Shown here: piece by piece, positions 30,764 through 40,130 of the stretch | Numbering within the stretch: position 1 is the first letter of the stretch | Layout: every line of letters starts with the position of its first letter | Assembly: GCA_004340125.1 (NCBI GenBank) | Contig: SLUK01000003.1 | Coordinates: 62,001-126,000, forward strand | Direction of reading: 5' to 3' | From: Harryflintia acetispora | Lineage (GTDB): Bacteria; Bacillota; Clostridia; Oscillospirales; Ruminococcaceae | Length of the DNA stretch: 64,000 nt | Made by a program: the position numbers and the translations under genes | Notes under the pieces: model-generated | What the model saw: only the letters and a program-made list of their open reading frames with translations | What the model was told of the DNA's origin: nothing | Database searches by the model: none

Positions 30764-32113
30764 ATGCTGCAAAAGAACAGTGTGATCGAGCTTGCTGTCA
30801 CGGCGTTGACCAGCGAGGGCAACGGCGTGGGCCGCTATGAGGGGATGGCTGTTTTCGTGCCGGATACCGCCATAGGGGACAGGATCGAATGTAAAATCGT
30901 CAAGGTGCACCCCCGTTTTTGTTATGGGCGGCTGGAGCGGCTTCTCGTCCCCTCCAAGGACCGGATCGAGCCGGACTGCCCGGTGGGCCGGCGCTGCGGC
31001 GGCTGTGCGCTGCGGCATCTGAGCTATGGGGCGGAGAAAGAGGCCAAGTGGCAGCAGGTACAGGATGCCTTTGACCGGATCGGCGGCTTTTCGCTGGAGT
31101 GCCAGCCGCTCGTTTCGACCGGTATGGTGGACGGCTACCGCAATAAGGCGCTTTATCCGGTGAGGGAGCGGGACGGTCAGGTGATCATCGGCTTTTTCGC
31201 CCGCCGCTCGCACGAGGTGGTGGAAAACCTTGCTTGCCGCCTTCAGCCGCCGGAGTTTGAGCGGATCGCGGGGGTGGTGCGGGACTTTTTGCAGGAGGAA
31301 CGGATTCCCTGCTATGACGAAGGCTCCTGTAAGGGGCTGGTGCGCCAGCTGTATCTTCGCAAGGCGTTCGCCACCGGCGAGATCATGGTCTGCCTGGTCT
31401 TAAACGGCGAGACCCTTCCCCAAAGCGGAAGGCTGCTCGAAAGGCTGCGGGATATGCGGCTGCCCATCCGTTCGGTCTGTCTGAACGTCAACCGGCGCAG
31501 CACCAATGTGGTGCTGGGGGAGAGGACCAAGATACTTTGGGGTAGGCCGGTGATCACCGATCTTCTTTGCGGCGTGCGGGTGAATCTGTCGGCCCAGAGC
31601 TTTTACCAGGTTAACCACGACGCTGCCGAGCTGCTCTATCAGAAGGCCCGGCAGTGTGCCGCGCTGACGGGAAACGAGGTGCTGCTCGATCTCTACTGCG
31701 GCACCGGGACCATCGGGCTCACGATGGCGCGGCAGGTGCGGCAGCTGATCGGTGTGGAGATCGTGCCCGCGGCAATCGAAGACGCCAAGGTTAACGCGCG
31801 GGAGAACGGGATCGAGAATGCGCGCTTCCTCTGCGACGATGCATCCGGGGCCGCACAGAAGCTCGAAAAGGAAGGGATCCGTCCCGACGTGGTGGTCGTC
31901 GATCCCCCGCGCAAGGGGTGTGATGAACAGGTGCTCGCTGCCATTTCCCGGATGGGCCCGCGGCGGGTGGTGATGATCTCCTGCAATCCCGCGACTGCCG
32001 CGCGCGACTGCGCGCGGCTGCGGGAGCTGGGCTACGCGCTCCAGGAGATTACGCCGTTCGATCTGTTCCCGCGCACGACACATGTGGAGTGCGTGGCGCT
32101 GCTGACAAAATAA
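30764..32113 (+). CDS. 23S rRNA (uracil-5-)-methyltransferase, RlmD/RumA family
   Basis: The 449-residue enzyme has a TRAM domain (1-58), an iron-sulfur Cys set C72-x5-C78-x2-C81 plus a Cys near 160, SAM motif DLYCGTGTIGL near 309 and the catalytic nucleophile in ISCNPAT near 405, followed by the ITPFDLFPRTTHVECV end motif. It methylates U in 23S rRNA using SAM. Gram-positive members may modify one or two positions (RlmCD), so the exact target is not assigned. ATG 30764 follows GGGAGTAAGGG. Confidence 0.93.
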   Translation: MLQKNSVIELAVTALTSEGNGVGRYEGMAVFVPDTAIGDRIECKIVKVHPRFCYGRLERLLVPSKDRIEPDCPVGRRCGGCALRHLSYGAEKEAKWQQVQDAFDRIGGFSLECQPLVSTGMVDGYRNKALYPVRERDGQVIIGFFARRSHEVVENLACRLQPPEFERIAGVVRDFLQEERIPCYDEGSCKGLVRQLYLRKAFATGEIMVCLVLNGETLPQSGRLLERLRDMRLPIRSVCLNVNRRSTNVVLGERTKILWGRPVITDLLCGVRVNLSAQSFYQVNHDAAELLYQKARQCAALTGNEVLLDLYCGTGTIGLTMARQVRQLIGVEIVPAAIEDAKVNARENGIENARFLCDDASGAAQKLEKEGIRPDVVVVDPPRKGCDEQVLAAISRMGPRRVVMISCNPATAARDCARLRELGYALQEITPFDLFPRTTHVECVALLTK

Positions 32114-32150
32114 ATATTGGTTTTGAGAATTATGATTGGAGGTGACTGAT

Positions 32151-32795
32151 ATGGGAAAGTACAATAAACACTACTTTGAAAAATACGCTCTCTTATCCAT
32201 ATGTCATCTTTTTAATATACATATTGAGGATTTTGAGAAGAAATCCGAGAGGCCGGATTTGCAGAGTGAAGCACTCAGCATTGGTGTTGAAGTCGTCCGG
32301 GCGATCACGAAACACGATGGCCTCACATATTCTATTGCCGATGATAATTTTGGACGAGGATTGTCTGGAGAGGAGATCGTCGCCTCAATAAAGAAAAACA
32401 ATAACAAAGGCAAATTCAAGGGTTCTGTTTATCGTGTCGGCGATGTGGTTGGTATTTCATCCGAAGAAGGAATGTATGACAGTTCTAAACATAGGAATCT
32501 AGTTTCAGAAAAAATAAAAGAGAAATCTCAATTAAGCAAAGGCTACCGGCATTATCGGACCAATGGGCTATATTGCTTTACCCATACCAGCTTGATAAAT
32601 GAAACGGACTACCCTTATATAATAGAGTCGTGTAAAGGAAGCTCATTTAATCTTATATTAATTGATTGTATTGATACGATACTTCAGTGGAACGCGCCGT
32701 CCGACAATTTAGTTAAACATAAAATATCTGAAAAGAATATGCACAAATGGGATCAGCTGGCGTTAAGGCAAAGCGAAGGGGAAATGAACATATGA
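32151..32795 (+). CDS. Hypothetical protein with PD-(D/E)xK-like motif
   Basis: ATG 32151 is 9 bases after GGAGG; 214 residues. The gene is clearly more AT-rich than its neighbours. Residues 33-50 read ERPDLQSEALSIGVEVVR, with an RPD and an IGVEV strand that resemble the D...ExV core of PD-(D/E)xK nucleases, but no clear Lys follows. A Lys-rich middle and IDCIDTILQW near 185 complete it. I do not recognise a named family. It overlaps the next gene by ATGA. Recent acquisition is likely. Confidence 0.6.
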   Translation: MGKYNKHYFEKYALLSICHLFNIHIEDFEKKSERPDLQSEALSIGVEVVRAITKHDGLTYSIADDNFGRGLSGEEIVASIKKNNNKGKFKGSVYRVGDVVGISSEEGMYDSSKHRNLVSEKIKEKSQLSKGYRHYRTNGLYCFTHTSLINETDYPYIIESCKGSSFNLILIDCIDTILQWNAPSDNLVKHKISEKNMHKWDQLALRQSEGEMNI

Positions 32796-33385
32796 AAAAC
32801 ATACTGATCATCCTTGGCGGCGGGCGTCCCAACGGCAATACCGCGCAGCTGGCCGAAGCCTTTGCAAAGGGAGCAAAGGAGGCCGGGCATTCGGTCGAGA
32901 CCGTGTCGCTATGTAAAATTGAGGTCAAGGGGTGCTTGGGCTGCAACGCCTGCCGCTATGATAAGCCTTGCATTCAAAAGGACGGCTTTCACGAACTGGT
33001 GCCAAAAATCAAGGTGGCGGATTTAATCGTATTTGCCTCCCCGCTCTATTTCTGGACGCTCTCCGCCCGGACGAAGGCCTTTATCGAGCGGTTTTATTGC
33101 CTGGCGCAGGAGGATCCGAATCCTCCCCTCGGGAGGTACGAAAGATACCCGTTCAAGGACTGCGCGCTGCTGATGACCTCTGCCGACGACTATTTCTGGA
33201 CCTTTGAGCAGGCGGTCTCCTATTACCAATTCGCTCTGGTGAACTACATCGGTTTTCATGATAGAGGGATGCTCCTCGCGGGCGGCTGCGGCGACACGAA
33301 CGGCAGGCCGCAGATCGGCCGAACGGGACATCTGGAGTGGGCATACCGGTTCGGGAAAAACGTGTATCCTGATTGTGGCGATTAA
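32792..33385 (+). CDS. Flavodoxin-like NAD(P)H-dependent oxidoreductase
   Basis: ATG 32792 overlaps the previous stop; 197 residues. It opens with ILIILGGGRPNGNTAQLAEAF, the FMN-phosphate loop of NADPH-dependent FMN reductases, followed by GCLGCNACRYDKPC near 45-58 (Cys cluster, perhaps iron-sulfur) and FASPLYFWTLSARTKAFIERF near 80-100. It belongs to the iron-sulfur flavoprotein-like branch. It probably handles electron transfer or quinone/nitro reduction. GC content returns to the chromosomal level. Confidence 0.88.
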   Translation: MKNILIILGGGRPNGNTAQLAEAFAKGAKEAGHSVETVSLCKIEVKGCLGCNACRYDKPCIQKDGFHELVPKIKVADLIVFASPLYFWTLSARTKAFIERFYCLAQEDPNPPLGRYERYPFKDCALLMTSADDYFWTFEQAVSYYQFALVNYIGFHDRGMLLAGGCGDTNGRPQIGRTGHLEWAYRFGKNVYPDCGD

Positions 33386-33435
33386 ATCTGGAAATTTTGC
33401 GGCGGCCATCGGGATCGCCCGGGGGAGGAAACGAT

Positions 33436-33909
33436 TTGAAACTACTTTTTAAGCAAAGGCTGTTTTCCTGGTTCGACAGCTACGACATCTACGACGAGGC
33501 GGGCAATACCGTCTATACCGTGCAGGGCAGGCTCAGCTGGGGGCACCGGCTGGAGATTTACGATGCGCGCGGGGAGCACCTGGGGACGGTGAAGGAGGAG
33601 GTGCTCACTTTTCTGCCCCGCTTTGCCCTTTACCAGGGCGGGCGGCGGATCGGGGAGATCAAAAAGGAATTTACCTTCTTTAAACCGGTGTTTACCCTCG
33701 ATTGCCGGGGCTGGCGGGTGCAGGGAGATTTCTTTGAGTGGAACTACCAGGTCGCCGACGGCGCCGGGACGACGGTGATGTCGGCGCACAAGGAGCTGCT
33801 CAATTGGACCGATACCTACGTCATTTCCGTCGGAAGGCCGGAGGACGCGCTCCTTTCGCTGATGATCGTGCTGGCCATCGACGCGGCCAAGTGCTCGCAG
33901 GGAAACTGA
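33436..33909 (+). CDS. LURP-one-related (tubby-like fold) protein
   Basis: TTG 33436 follows GGGGGAGGAA at good spacing, giving 157 residues. The sequence is a series of short beta strands (YDIYDEAGNTVYTVQGRLSWGHRLEIYDA), with EVLTFLPRFALYQGG and FTFFKPVFTLDCRGW, matching the LURP-one/Tubby-C-like family. A conserved WNYQVADG strand follows, then a final hydrophobic helix. The biochemical role of bacterial members is unclear. Confidence 0.85.
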   Translation: MKLLFKQRLFSWFDSYDIYDEAGNTVYTVQGRLSWGHRLEIYDARGEHLGTVKEEVLTFLPRFALYQGGRRIGEIKKEFTFFKPVFTLDCRGWRVQGDFFEWNYQVADGAGTTVMSAHKELLNWTDTYVISVGRPEDALLSLMIVLAIDAAKCSQGN

Positions 33910-34043
33910 GCGGGCACAATTGCGGGAAAATCGGTTTATCTATGGAATCTTCTTCCTGAATGCGATATAATAGGAATAATATTTGCGTTTGGTCCCGTCC
34001 GGTGTGGGGGATGGTCAGGGTGAGGCGCATGGGAGGTTATGAT

Positions 34044-35516
34044 TTGAACAAAAAGTTACACCGCATGTGTATGCGCCTCGGCGCCTCGGTATTGCTTGGC
34101 GCCATGGTATTCACTTCCGGCTGCCAGCAGGCGGGAGGCAGGGACGTGCGGCTCGACCCGAAAAACCCGGTGTCGATCGAGATCTGGCACTATTACAACG
34201 GCCCGCAGAAGAACGCCTTCGACGAGATGATCAGCGAGTTCAACGACACCGTCGGGCTTAAAGAGGGGATCATTGTCGAGGCGTTCAGCCAGGGCAACGT
34301 CTCGGAGCTGACCGAAAAGGTGATCGACGCGGCCAACAAGAAGGTCGGCGCGGGGGACATCCCCGACGTGTTCGCCGCCTATGCGGACACCGCGCTGCAG
34401 GTCGATAAGCTGGGGCTGGTCGCGTCGCTGGACGATTATCTCACCGACGGGGAGCTCGCCGAATACATCCCCGAATATATCGAGGAGGGCCGTTTTGACG
34501 CGCAGGGGAGCCTTAAAATCTTCCCCATCGCCAAGTCCACCGAGGTCATGATGGTCAACAAGACCGACTGGGACAAATTCTCGGCCGCCACCGGCGCAGA
34601 TATTGAAAAGATCAAGACGATGGAGGGACTCGCCGGGACCGCGAAACAGTATTATGAGTGGACCGACAGCCTTACCCCCGAGCCGGACGACGGCAAGGCC
34701 TTCTTCGGGCGGGACGCCCTGGCCAACTATTTCATCATCGGCTGCCGGCAGTTGGGAGTGGAAATCTTCTCGGTGGAGAATGGAAAGGTCACCTTCAATT
34801 TGGACAAAGAGGTGATCCGGAAGCTGTGGGACCATTACTATGTGCCCTTCGTGCACGGGTACTTCGCGGCGAACGGGCGTTTCCGCTCGGATGACGCCAA
34901 GACGGGGGACATCATCGCGCTGGTGGGCTCGACCTCGGGGTCGGCCTATTTCCCGGATAAGGTGATGGTAAACGACAACGAGGGCTACGACATCGAGCCG
35001 CTGGTCTTTGAGCCTCCGGTCTTTGAGGGCGGCGAGCTCTATGCGGTGCAGCAGGGCGCCGGCATGGTGGTCACCAAGACGGACGAGCGCCGGGAATATG
35101 CGGCGACCGTCTTCCTCAAATGGTTCACCGACTCCGAGCGCAACATCGAGTTTTCGGTCGGCTCCGGCTATATGCCGGTCAAGGTCGCCGCGAACGACCG
35201 GGACATGGTCCAAAAGGTACTGCAAGGCAGCGGCGAGGCGGTCGCCGAGGGGCTGCAAAAATCTCTGGACGTGGCCCTCGATATGACGAAGACCCACACC
35301 CTCTACACCAGCAAGGCGTTCGGGGGCGGGACCGAGGCGCGCGCTGTGCTGGAATACTCGATGGCCGACCTCGCAAAAGCCGACAGCGAGCAGGTCGCGC
35401 AGATGGTGGCCTCCGGCCAGAGCCGTCAAGAGGCGGCGGACGGCTTCTGTACCGACGAGCACTTTGAGGAGTGGTATCAGAGCTTTAGCGGAGCGTTGGA
35501 GGAAGCGATTCAGTAA
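34044..35516 (+). CDS. Solute-binding lipoprotein (family 1 type)
   Basis: TTG 34044 lies 7 bases after GGGAGG; the upstream frame to 33960 lacks a signal. The 490-residue protein has a lipoprotein signal with lipobox FTSGC (Cys27). The mature part begins with VSIEIWHYYNGPQKNAFDEM, typical of extracellular sugar-type binding proteins. No permease follows; the next gene, 38 bases on, is a membrane GGDEF-EAL protein with an external sensor. I infer that the lipoprotein feeds ligand information to that sensor. Confidence 0.85.
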   Translation: MNKKLHRMCMRLGASVLLGAMVFTSGCQQAGGRDVRLDPKNPVSIEIWHYYNGPQKNAFDEMISEFNDTVGLKEGIIVEAFSQGNVSELTEKVIDAANKKVGAGDIPDVFAAYADTALQVDKLGLVASLDDYLTDGELAEYIPEYIEEGRFDAQGSLKIFPIAKSTEVMMVNKTDWDKFSAATGADIEKIKTMEGLAGTAKQYYEWTDSLTPEPDDGKAFFGRDALANYFIIGCRQLGVEIFSVENGKVTFNLDKEVIRKLWDHYYVPFVHGYFAANGRFRSDDAKTGDIIALVGSTSGSAYFPDKVMVNDNEGYDIEPLVFEPPVFEGGELYAVQQGAGMVVTKTDERREYAATVFLKWFTDSERNIEFSVGSGYMPVKVAANDRDMVQKVLQGSGEAVAEGLQKSLDVALDMTKTHTLYTSKAFGGGTEARAVLEYSMADLAKADSEQVAQMVASGQSRQEAADGFCTDEHFEEWYQSFSGALEEAIQ

Positions 35517-35554
35517 AGAGCCTGGACAGCGAATGGAAAGCAAGGGAAGACAGT

Positions 35555-38548
35555 ATGGCGAAGCTTCTACATCAGGGCAGCTCCATCATGAAAAAAATAC
35601 TGGTTCCAATGATCCTCACCATGTTGGTTCAGGCGGGTCTGTTTTACGGTGTCATTTTATGGGGCGGCACGGTGGACAAGCTCAACAACAACGCCTACGA
35701 TATCCTCAACGAGCGGGTCCTGGGCCGCAAGAACTACCTGCAAAACGAGATGATCCAGCGCTGGAGCAACCTCAGCGATTCGGTGCAGGCCATCAACGCG
35801 GACGTGGGCGCCGTCCTGCGCGAGCAGAACAGCGGGATCGAGGATATCCGCTTCGGCAGCGAGCTTTCCAACCAGGTCCTCGAATCGGTGTCGGACGACA
35901 TCATCTACCTCATGCGCCGTTCCTCGGTCACCGGGTCGTTCATCGTGCTGGGCGGCGGGGAGGACTTGGGCGAGCAGGAGGGGGAGCACCGTTATACCGG
36001 GCTCTACCTGCGCGACCAGGACCCGGAGTACAGCTCCACCGACAACTCCGACATCATGATCGAGCGCGCGCCCTCGGCCATCGCCAAGCGCTTGGGAATC
36101 CCGATGGACACCTGGTGGAACCCTTATTTCTCCTTCACCCCCGAGCAGGGCGAGGGCAGCTTTTATTACAAGCCCCTCTGGGCGGCGATCAACCATCCCG
36201 AGATCGGCTGGGAGGATTTGGGCTACTGGTGCGAGCCGTTCAGCCTGAGCCAAGAGGACATCCAGGTCATCACCTATTCGGTGCCGCTGATGCATGAGGG
36301 CAAGCCCTACGGGGTGCTGGGGATCGAAATCTCGGTGGACTATTTGAGAAGGCAGATGCCCTATGACGAGATAGGCGCCGACAAGATGGGCGCGTATCTC
36401 GTGGCGGTGGACCACGGCGGCGGGCTGAGCTTTGACAATGCGGTGGGCAGCGGGCCGATCTTTAAGCAGCTCTATGAAAAGGAGAAGCAGACCCAGCTGC
36501 GCCAACCCCCCGTCTATGGCAGCGTCTATGAGATCGAGCCGCCTGACGGCAGGCGGGAGCATGTCTACGGCTGTGTGCAGTATTTTCAGCTTTACAACAG
36601 CAATACCCCCTTTGAGACGGACCGCTGGGCCCTGATCGGGATTATGCGGCGCCAAGATCTGCTGGCCTTCTCCGACCAGGTCAAGGCCCTGGTTGCCGCG
36701 GCGTTCGTGCTCTCGCTGGCCATCGGGATGGGCGGTATTTACGTCGTCAGCACGGTGATCACCCACCCGATCACCTCGCTGGTGCAGAAGGTCAAGAGCA
36801 GCGACCCGCGCCTGCCGGTCAGCCTGGAAGAGACGCGCATCGACGAGATCGACGAGCTGGCGCAGGCGATCGAAAACCTCAGCCTGGACGTGGCCGATTC
36901 GGCCAGCAAACTGGCCCAAATCATCGAGATGACCAACATCCCCCTCGGGGCCTTCGAATACTATAAGGAGACGGGGAAGACCTACTGCACCAACGGGTTT
37001 TTGCGCCTGTTCGGGATCCCGAGCGGCGAGGGGGAAAGCGGCTACATCGAGCCGACGAACCTGCATGACAGGCTCAAGGAGCTCAGCGGGCAGATCGAGG
37101 AGATAAACGAGCGGCGGGACGAGATCCTCTATAAGCTCTCCAACCGGCGCGGCCGGCCGCGCTGGGTGCGCCTGCGGGTCGTGGAGAACGACAGCAGGGT
37201 GCTGGGGGTGGCCAGCGACATCACCAGCGAAACGCTGGAGAAGCGCCGGATCGAATACGAGCGCGACTACGACCTGCTCACCAACCTGCTCAACCGGCGC
37301 GCGTTCCACACCATCATGCGCCGCAAATTCGAGGAGCCGGAAACACTCGGCGTCGGCGCCCTGATCATGCTGGACCTCGACAACCTCAAGTATATCAACG
37401 ACACCTACGGGCACGACTACGGCGACGCCTATATCCGCTGCACGGCGGACGTGCTGCGGCGCTTCGCGCCGGAGAAGGCGATCCTCTCGCGGATGTCGGG
37501 GGACGAGTTTTACATCTTCCTCTTCGGCTACGGGGACCAGGACCAGCTGCGCGGGGTGATCGAGCACATCAAGCAGGAGATCCGCAAGACGGTGCTGCCG
37601 CTGCCCAACAACGAGCATCTGCGCATCCGCGCCTCGGCCGGCGTCGCGTGGTATCCGCAGGATTCCACCTCCTATGAGCAGCTGATCAAGTACGCCGACT
37701 TTGCGATGTATAAGGTCAAGAACACCGTCAAGGGCGAGTTCAGCGAGTTCGACATCCAGAGTTATAACCGGGACAGCTACCTGCTGCACAGCAGAGAGGA
37801 GCTCAACCGGCTGATCGAGGAGGAACTGGTCGAGTACTATTTCCAGCCCATCGTGGACGCGCGCACCGGGCGGATCTTTGCATACGAGGCGCTGATGCGG
37901 CCCAAACTACAGACACTGAAAACGCCCAAGGAAATCCTGGCGTTGGCCCGCTCCCAATCCAAGCTCTACCAGATCGAGCGCCTGACCTGGTTCAAGGCGT
38001 TGGAGGCGTATGTCGAGCACCGGCAGGTGATCGGCAACTGCAAGGTGTTCATCAACTCCATCCCCAACCAGACGCTGACCGAGGAGGACATTGCGCAGAT
38101 CGAGGGGCGCTTCGGCGACCTGCTGCACAACATCGTCATCGAGCTGACCGAGGAGGAGAAGCCGGATGAGCGCTCCACCATCCACAAGCAGCGCTTCGCC
38201 GAGCGCTGGGGCGCCGAGCTCGCGCTGGACGATTTCGGCACCGGCTACAATGGGGATGCGGTCCTGCTCTCGCTGACGCCGAGCTACTTAAAGATCGACA
38301 TGTCCATCGTGCAGGGGATCGACAAGGACGAATACCGCCAGAAGCTGCTGGAAAACCTGCTGTCTTATGCCAGGATGCAGCACATCAAGGTGATCGCCGA
38401 GGGCGTGGAAACCAGCGGCGAGATGAAAATCCTGATCGCCAGCGGCGTGGATTACTTGCAGGGGTTCTATCTGGGCTCCCCCAACCCCGTGCCCCAGTCC
38501 GGGAACGGATATTTTGACTCCGCGAACTCTCAGGAAATTGCCTACTAA
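35555..38548 (+). CDS. Membrane GGDEF-EAL cyclic-di-GMP protein with external sensor
   Basis: The 997-residue protein has a transmembrane helix at about 13-35, a large extracellular Cache-like region (to about 370), a second membrane helix (VAAAFVLSLAIGMGGIYVVS), HAMP-like and PAS-like regions, a GGDEF domain with MSGDEF near 646 (active-site SGDEF) and an EAL domain with YEALMRP near 778, ELTEEE, DDFGTGY and AEGVET. Motifs needed for phosphodiesterase activity are present, and the cyclase motif is a conservative variant. It may make or degrade c-di-GMP depending on ligand input. Confidence 0.92.
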   Translation: MAKLLHQGSSIMKKILVPMILTMLVQAGLFYGVILWGGTVDKLNNNAYDILNERVLGRKNYLQNEMIQRWSNLSDSVQAINADVGAVLREQNSGIEDIRFGSELSNQVLESVSDDIIYLMRRSSVTGSFIVLGGGEDLGEQEGEHRYTGLYLRDQDPEYSSTDNSDIMIERAPSAIAKRLGIPMDTWWNPYFSFTPEQGEGSFYYKPLWAAINHPEIGWEDLGYWCEPFSLSQEDIQVITYSVPLMHEGKPYGVLGIEISVDYLRRQMPYDEIGADKMGAYLVAVDHGGGLSFDNAVGSGPIFKQLYEKEKQTQLRQPPVYGSVYEIEPPDGRREHVYGCVQYFQLYNSNTPFETDRWALIGIMRRQDLLAFSDQVKALVAAAFVLSLAIGMGGIYVVSTVITHPITSLVQKVKSSDPRLPVSLEETRIDEIDELAQAIENLSLDVADSASKLAQIIEMTNIPLGAFEYYKETGKTYCTNGFLRLFGIPSGEGESGYIEPTNLHDRLKELSGQIEEINERRDEILYKLSNRRGRPRWVRLRVVENDSRVLGVASDITSETLEKRRIEYERDYDLLTNLLNRRAFHTIMRRKFEEPETLGVGALIMLDLDNLKYINDTYGHDYGDAYIRCTADVLRRFAPEKAILSRMSGDEFYIFLFGYGDQDQLRGVIEHIKQEIRKTVLPLPNNEHLRIRASAGVAWYPQDSTSYEQLIKYADFAMYKVKNTVKGEFSEFDIQSYNRDSYLLHSREELNRLIEEELVEYYFQPIVDARTGRIFAYEALMRPKLQTLKTPKEILALARSQSKLYQIERLTWFKALEAYVEHRQVIGNCKVFINSIPNQTLTEEDIAQIEGRFGDLLHNIVIELTEEEKPDERSTIHKQRFAERWGAELALDDFGTGYNGDAVLLSLTPSYLKIDMSIVQGIDKDEYRQKLLENLLSYARMQHIKVIAEGVETSGEMKILIASGVDYLQGFYLGSPNPVPQSGNGYFDSANSQEIAY

Positions 38549-38570
38549 GGAAAGGACAACATCAATCAAT

Positions 38571-40064
38571 ATGGATTTTAATCAGCTAGGACTACTTTCA
38601 CCCCTCCTGCGCGCGCTGCGCGAAGAGGGCTACTCCACCCCGACCCCCATCCAGGAGCAGGCGATCCCGCCGGTGCTCCATGGGCGCGACCTGCTCGGCT
38701 GCGCCCAGACCGGGACGGGGAAGACGGCGGCCTTTGCGCTGCCCATCCTGCAGCGGCTGCAGGAAAACCCAGTGAAAAACGGCGGGATCCGCGCGCTGGT
38801 GCTCACCCCGACGCGCGAGTTGGCGCTGCAAATTTACGAGAGCTTTTGCGCCTATGGGCGGCATGTGCGGCAGCGCTGCTGCGTCATCTACGGGGGCGTC
38901 TCCCAGAAGCCGCAGACCGATGCGCTGCGCCGCGGGGTGGATATCCTCGTCGCCACGCCCGGGCGGCTCAACGACCTGATCGGGCAGGGGTACATCGACC
39001 TTGGGAAAATCGAAGTCTTTGTGCTCGACGAGGCGGACCGCATGCTCGACATGGGCTTTATCCATGACGTGAAACGGGTGATCGCGAAGCTCCCGCAGCG
39101 CCGGCAGACGCTGCTCTTCTCGGCCACCATGCCCGGCGAGATCGCGAAGCTCGTGGACACCATCCTGCACGACCCGGTCACCGTCAAGGTCGCGCCGGTC
39201 TCCTCAACGGTGGATACCATCGCGCAGTCGGTCTACCTGGTGGACAAGCAGAACAAGCGCAAGCTGCTGATCTACCTGCTGGCCGACGCTTCGATCGTCT
39301 CGGCGCTGGTCTTCACCCGCACCAAGCACGGCGCCGACCGGGTGGCCAAGGAGCTGGCGCGCGCCGGGATCGAGGCCAAGGCCATCCACGGCGATAAGTC
39401 GCAGGGTGCGCGCCAAAGCGCGCTGCAGAGCTTCAAAAGCGGGAAGATCCGGGTGCTGGTCGCCACCGATATCGCCGCGCGGGGGATCGACATCGAGGAG
39501 CTCTCCCACGTCATCAATTTCGACCTGCCCAACATCCCCGAGACCTATGTCCATAGGATTGGGCGCACCGGGCGCGCCGGGCTCAGCGGCACGGCCATCT
39601 CATTCTGCGACTGCGACGAGAAGCCGTATCTGGCGGATATCGAAAAGCTGATTCATAAAAAGGTGCCGGTGGTGGAGGGGCATCCCTTCCCCATGCTGAT
39701 CACCGATCCGTCTCAAAAGCCCGCACCCCAGCCCCGCCCACCGCGCGGGGGCGGCCGGGGCCGCCAGGGCCAGGCCGCGCCGAAGCAGAAGGAGTCCGCC
39801 CCCAAAAAGGTGAAGGCGGCGCCGGAGAAGCCGCAGGCGCAGAAGGTTTCGCTCCCGAACACCCAAAAGCAGGCACGCAGGGAAGCGCCGCCGCGGGAGG
39901 CGGCGCAGCCCGACCGGCCGGATGCGCCGAAGAAGCCCCCGCGCGGCGGGAGCCGGCGCGGCGGCGCGGGTGCCTCCCGCCCGCAGTCCCAGCAGTCCGA
40001 CGAGCTGGTGCAGCGCATTTCGACCAGGGCCTCCAAGGGCCACGCCTATTTCCGCAAGGGATAG
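38571..40064 (+). CDS. DEAD-box RNA helicase
   Basis: The 497-residue protein has Q motif (GYSTPTPIQEQAIP), motif I AQTGTGKT near 42-49, Ia PTRELALQ, II DEAD near 150, III SAT, V (ARGIDI) and VI HRIGRTGRAG near 325. The C-terminal 130 residues are a basic Gly/Pro/Arg-rich RNA-binding tail. It resembles RhlE/CshA-type helicases in RNA decay and ribosome assembly. A terminator follows at once. Confidence 0.95.
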   Translation: MDFNQLGLLSPLLRALREEGYSTPTPIQEQAIPPVLHGRDLLGCAQTGTGKTAAFALPILQRLQENPVKNGGIRALVLTPTRELALQIYESFCAYGRHVRQRCCVIYGGVSQKPQTDALRRGVDILVATPGRLNDLIGQGYIDLGKIEVFVLDEADRMLDMGFIHDVKRVIAKLPQRRQTLLFSATMPGEIAKLVDTILHDPVTVKVAPVSSTVDTIAQSVYLVDKQNKRKLLIYLLADASIVSALVFTRTKHGADRVAKELARAGIEAKAIHGDKSQGARQSALQSFKSGKIRVLVATDIAARGIDIEELSHVINFDLPNIPETYVHRIGRTGRAGLSGTAISFCDCDEKPYLADIEKLIHKKVPVVEGHPFPMLITDPSQKPAPQPRPPRGGGRGRQGQAAPKQKESAPKKVKAAPEKPQAQKVSLPNTQKQARREAPPREAAQPDRPDAPKKPPRGGSRRGGAGASRPQSQQSDELVQRISTRASKGHAYFRKG

Positions 40065-40084
40065 GCTGAATAGACGGAAAACCG

Positions 40085-40122
40085 AAGGCGCCCTTCATCC
40101 AAAAGGATGACGGGCGCCTTTT
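40085..40122. terminator. Bidirectional terminator between helicase and histidine kinase genes
   Basis: AAGGCGCCC-TTCATCC pairs with GGATGA-CGGGCGCCTT; T/A runs on both sides suit convergent genes. Confidence 0.8.
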
Positions 40123-40130
40123 CTCTTTCC

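Noticed and set aside
35657..37789. 710-codon open frame on the minus strand
   Set aside because: It mirrors the GGDEF-EAL gene; high GC makes long antisense frames. No ribosome binding site or domains.
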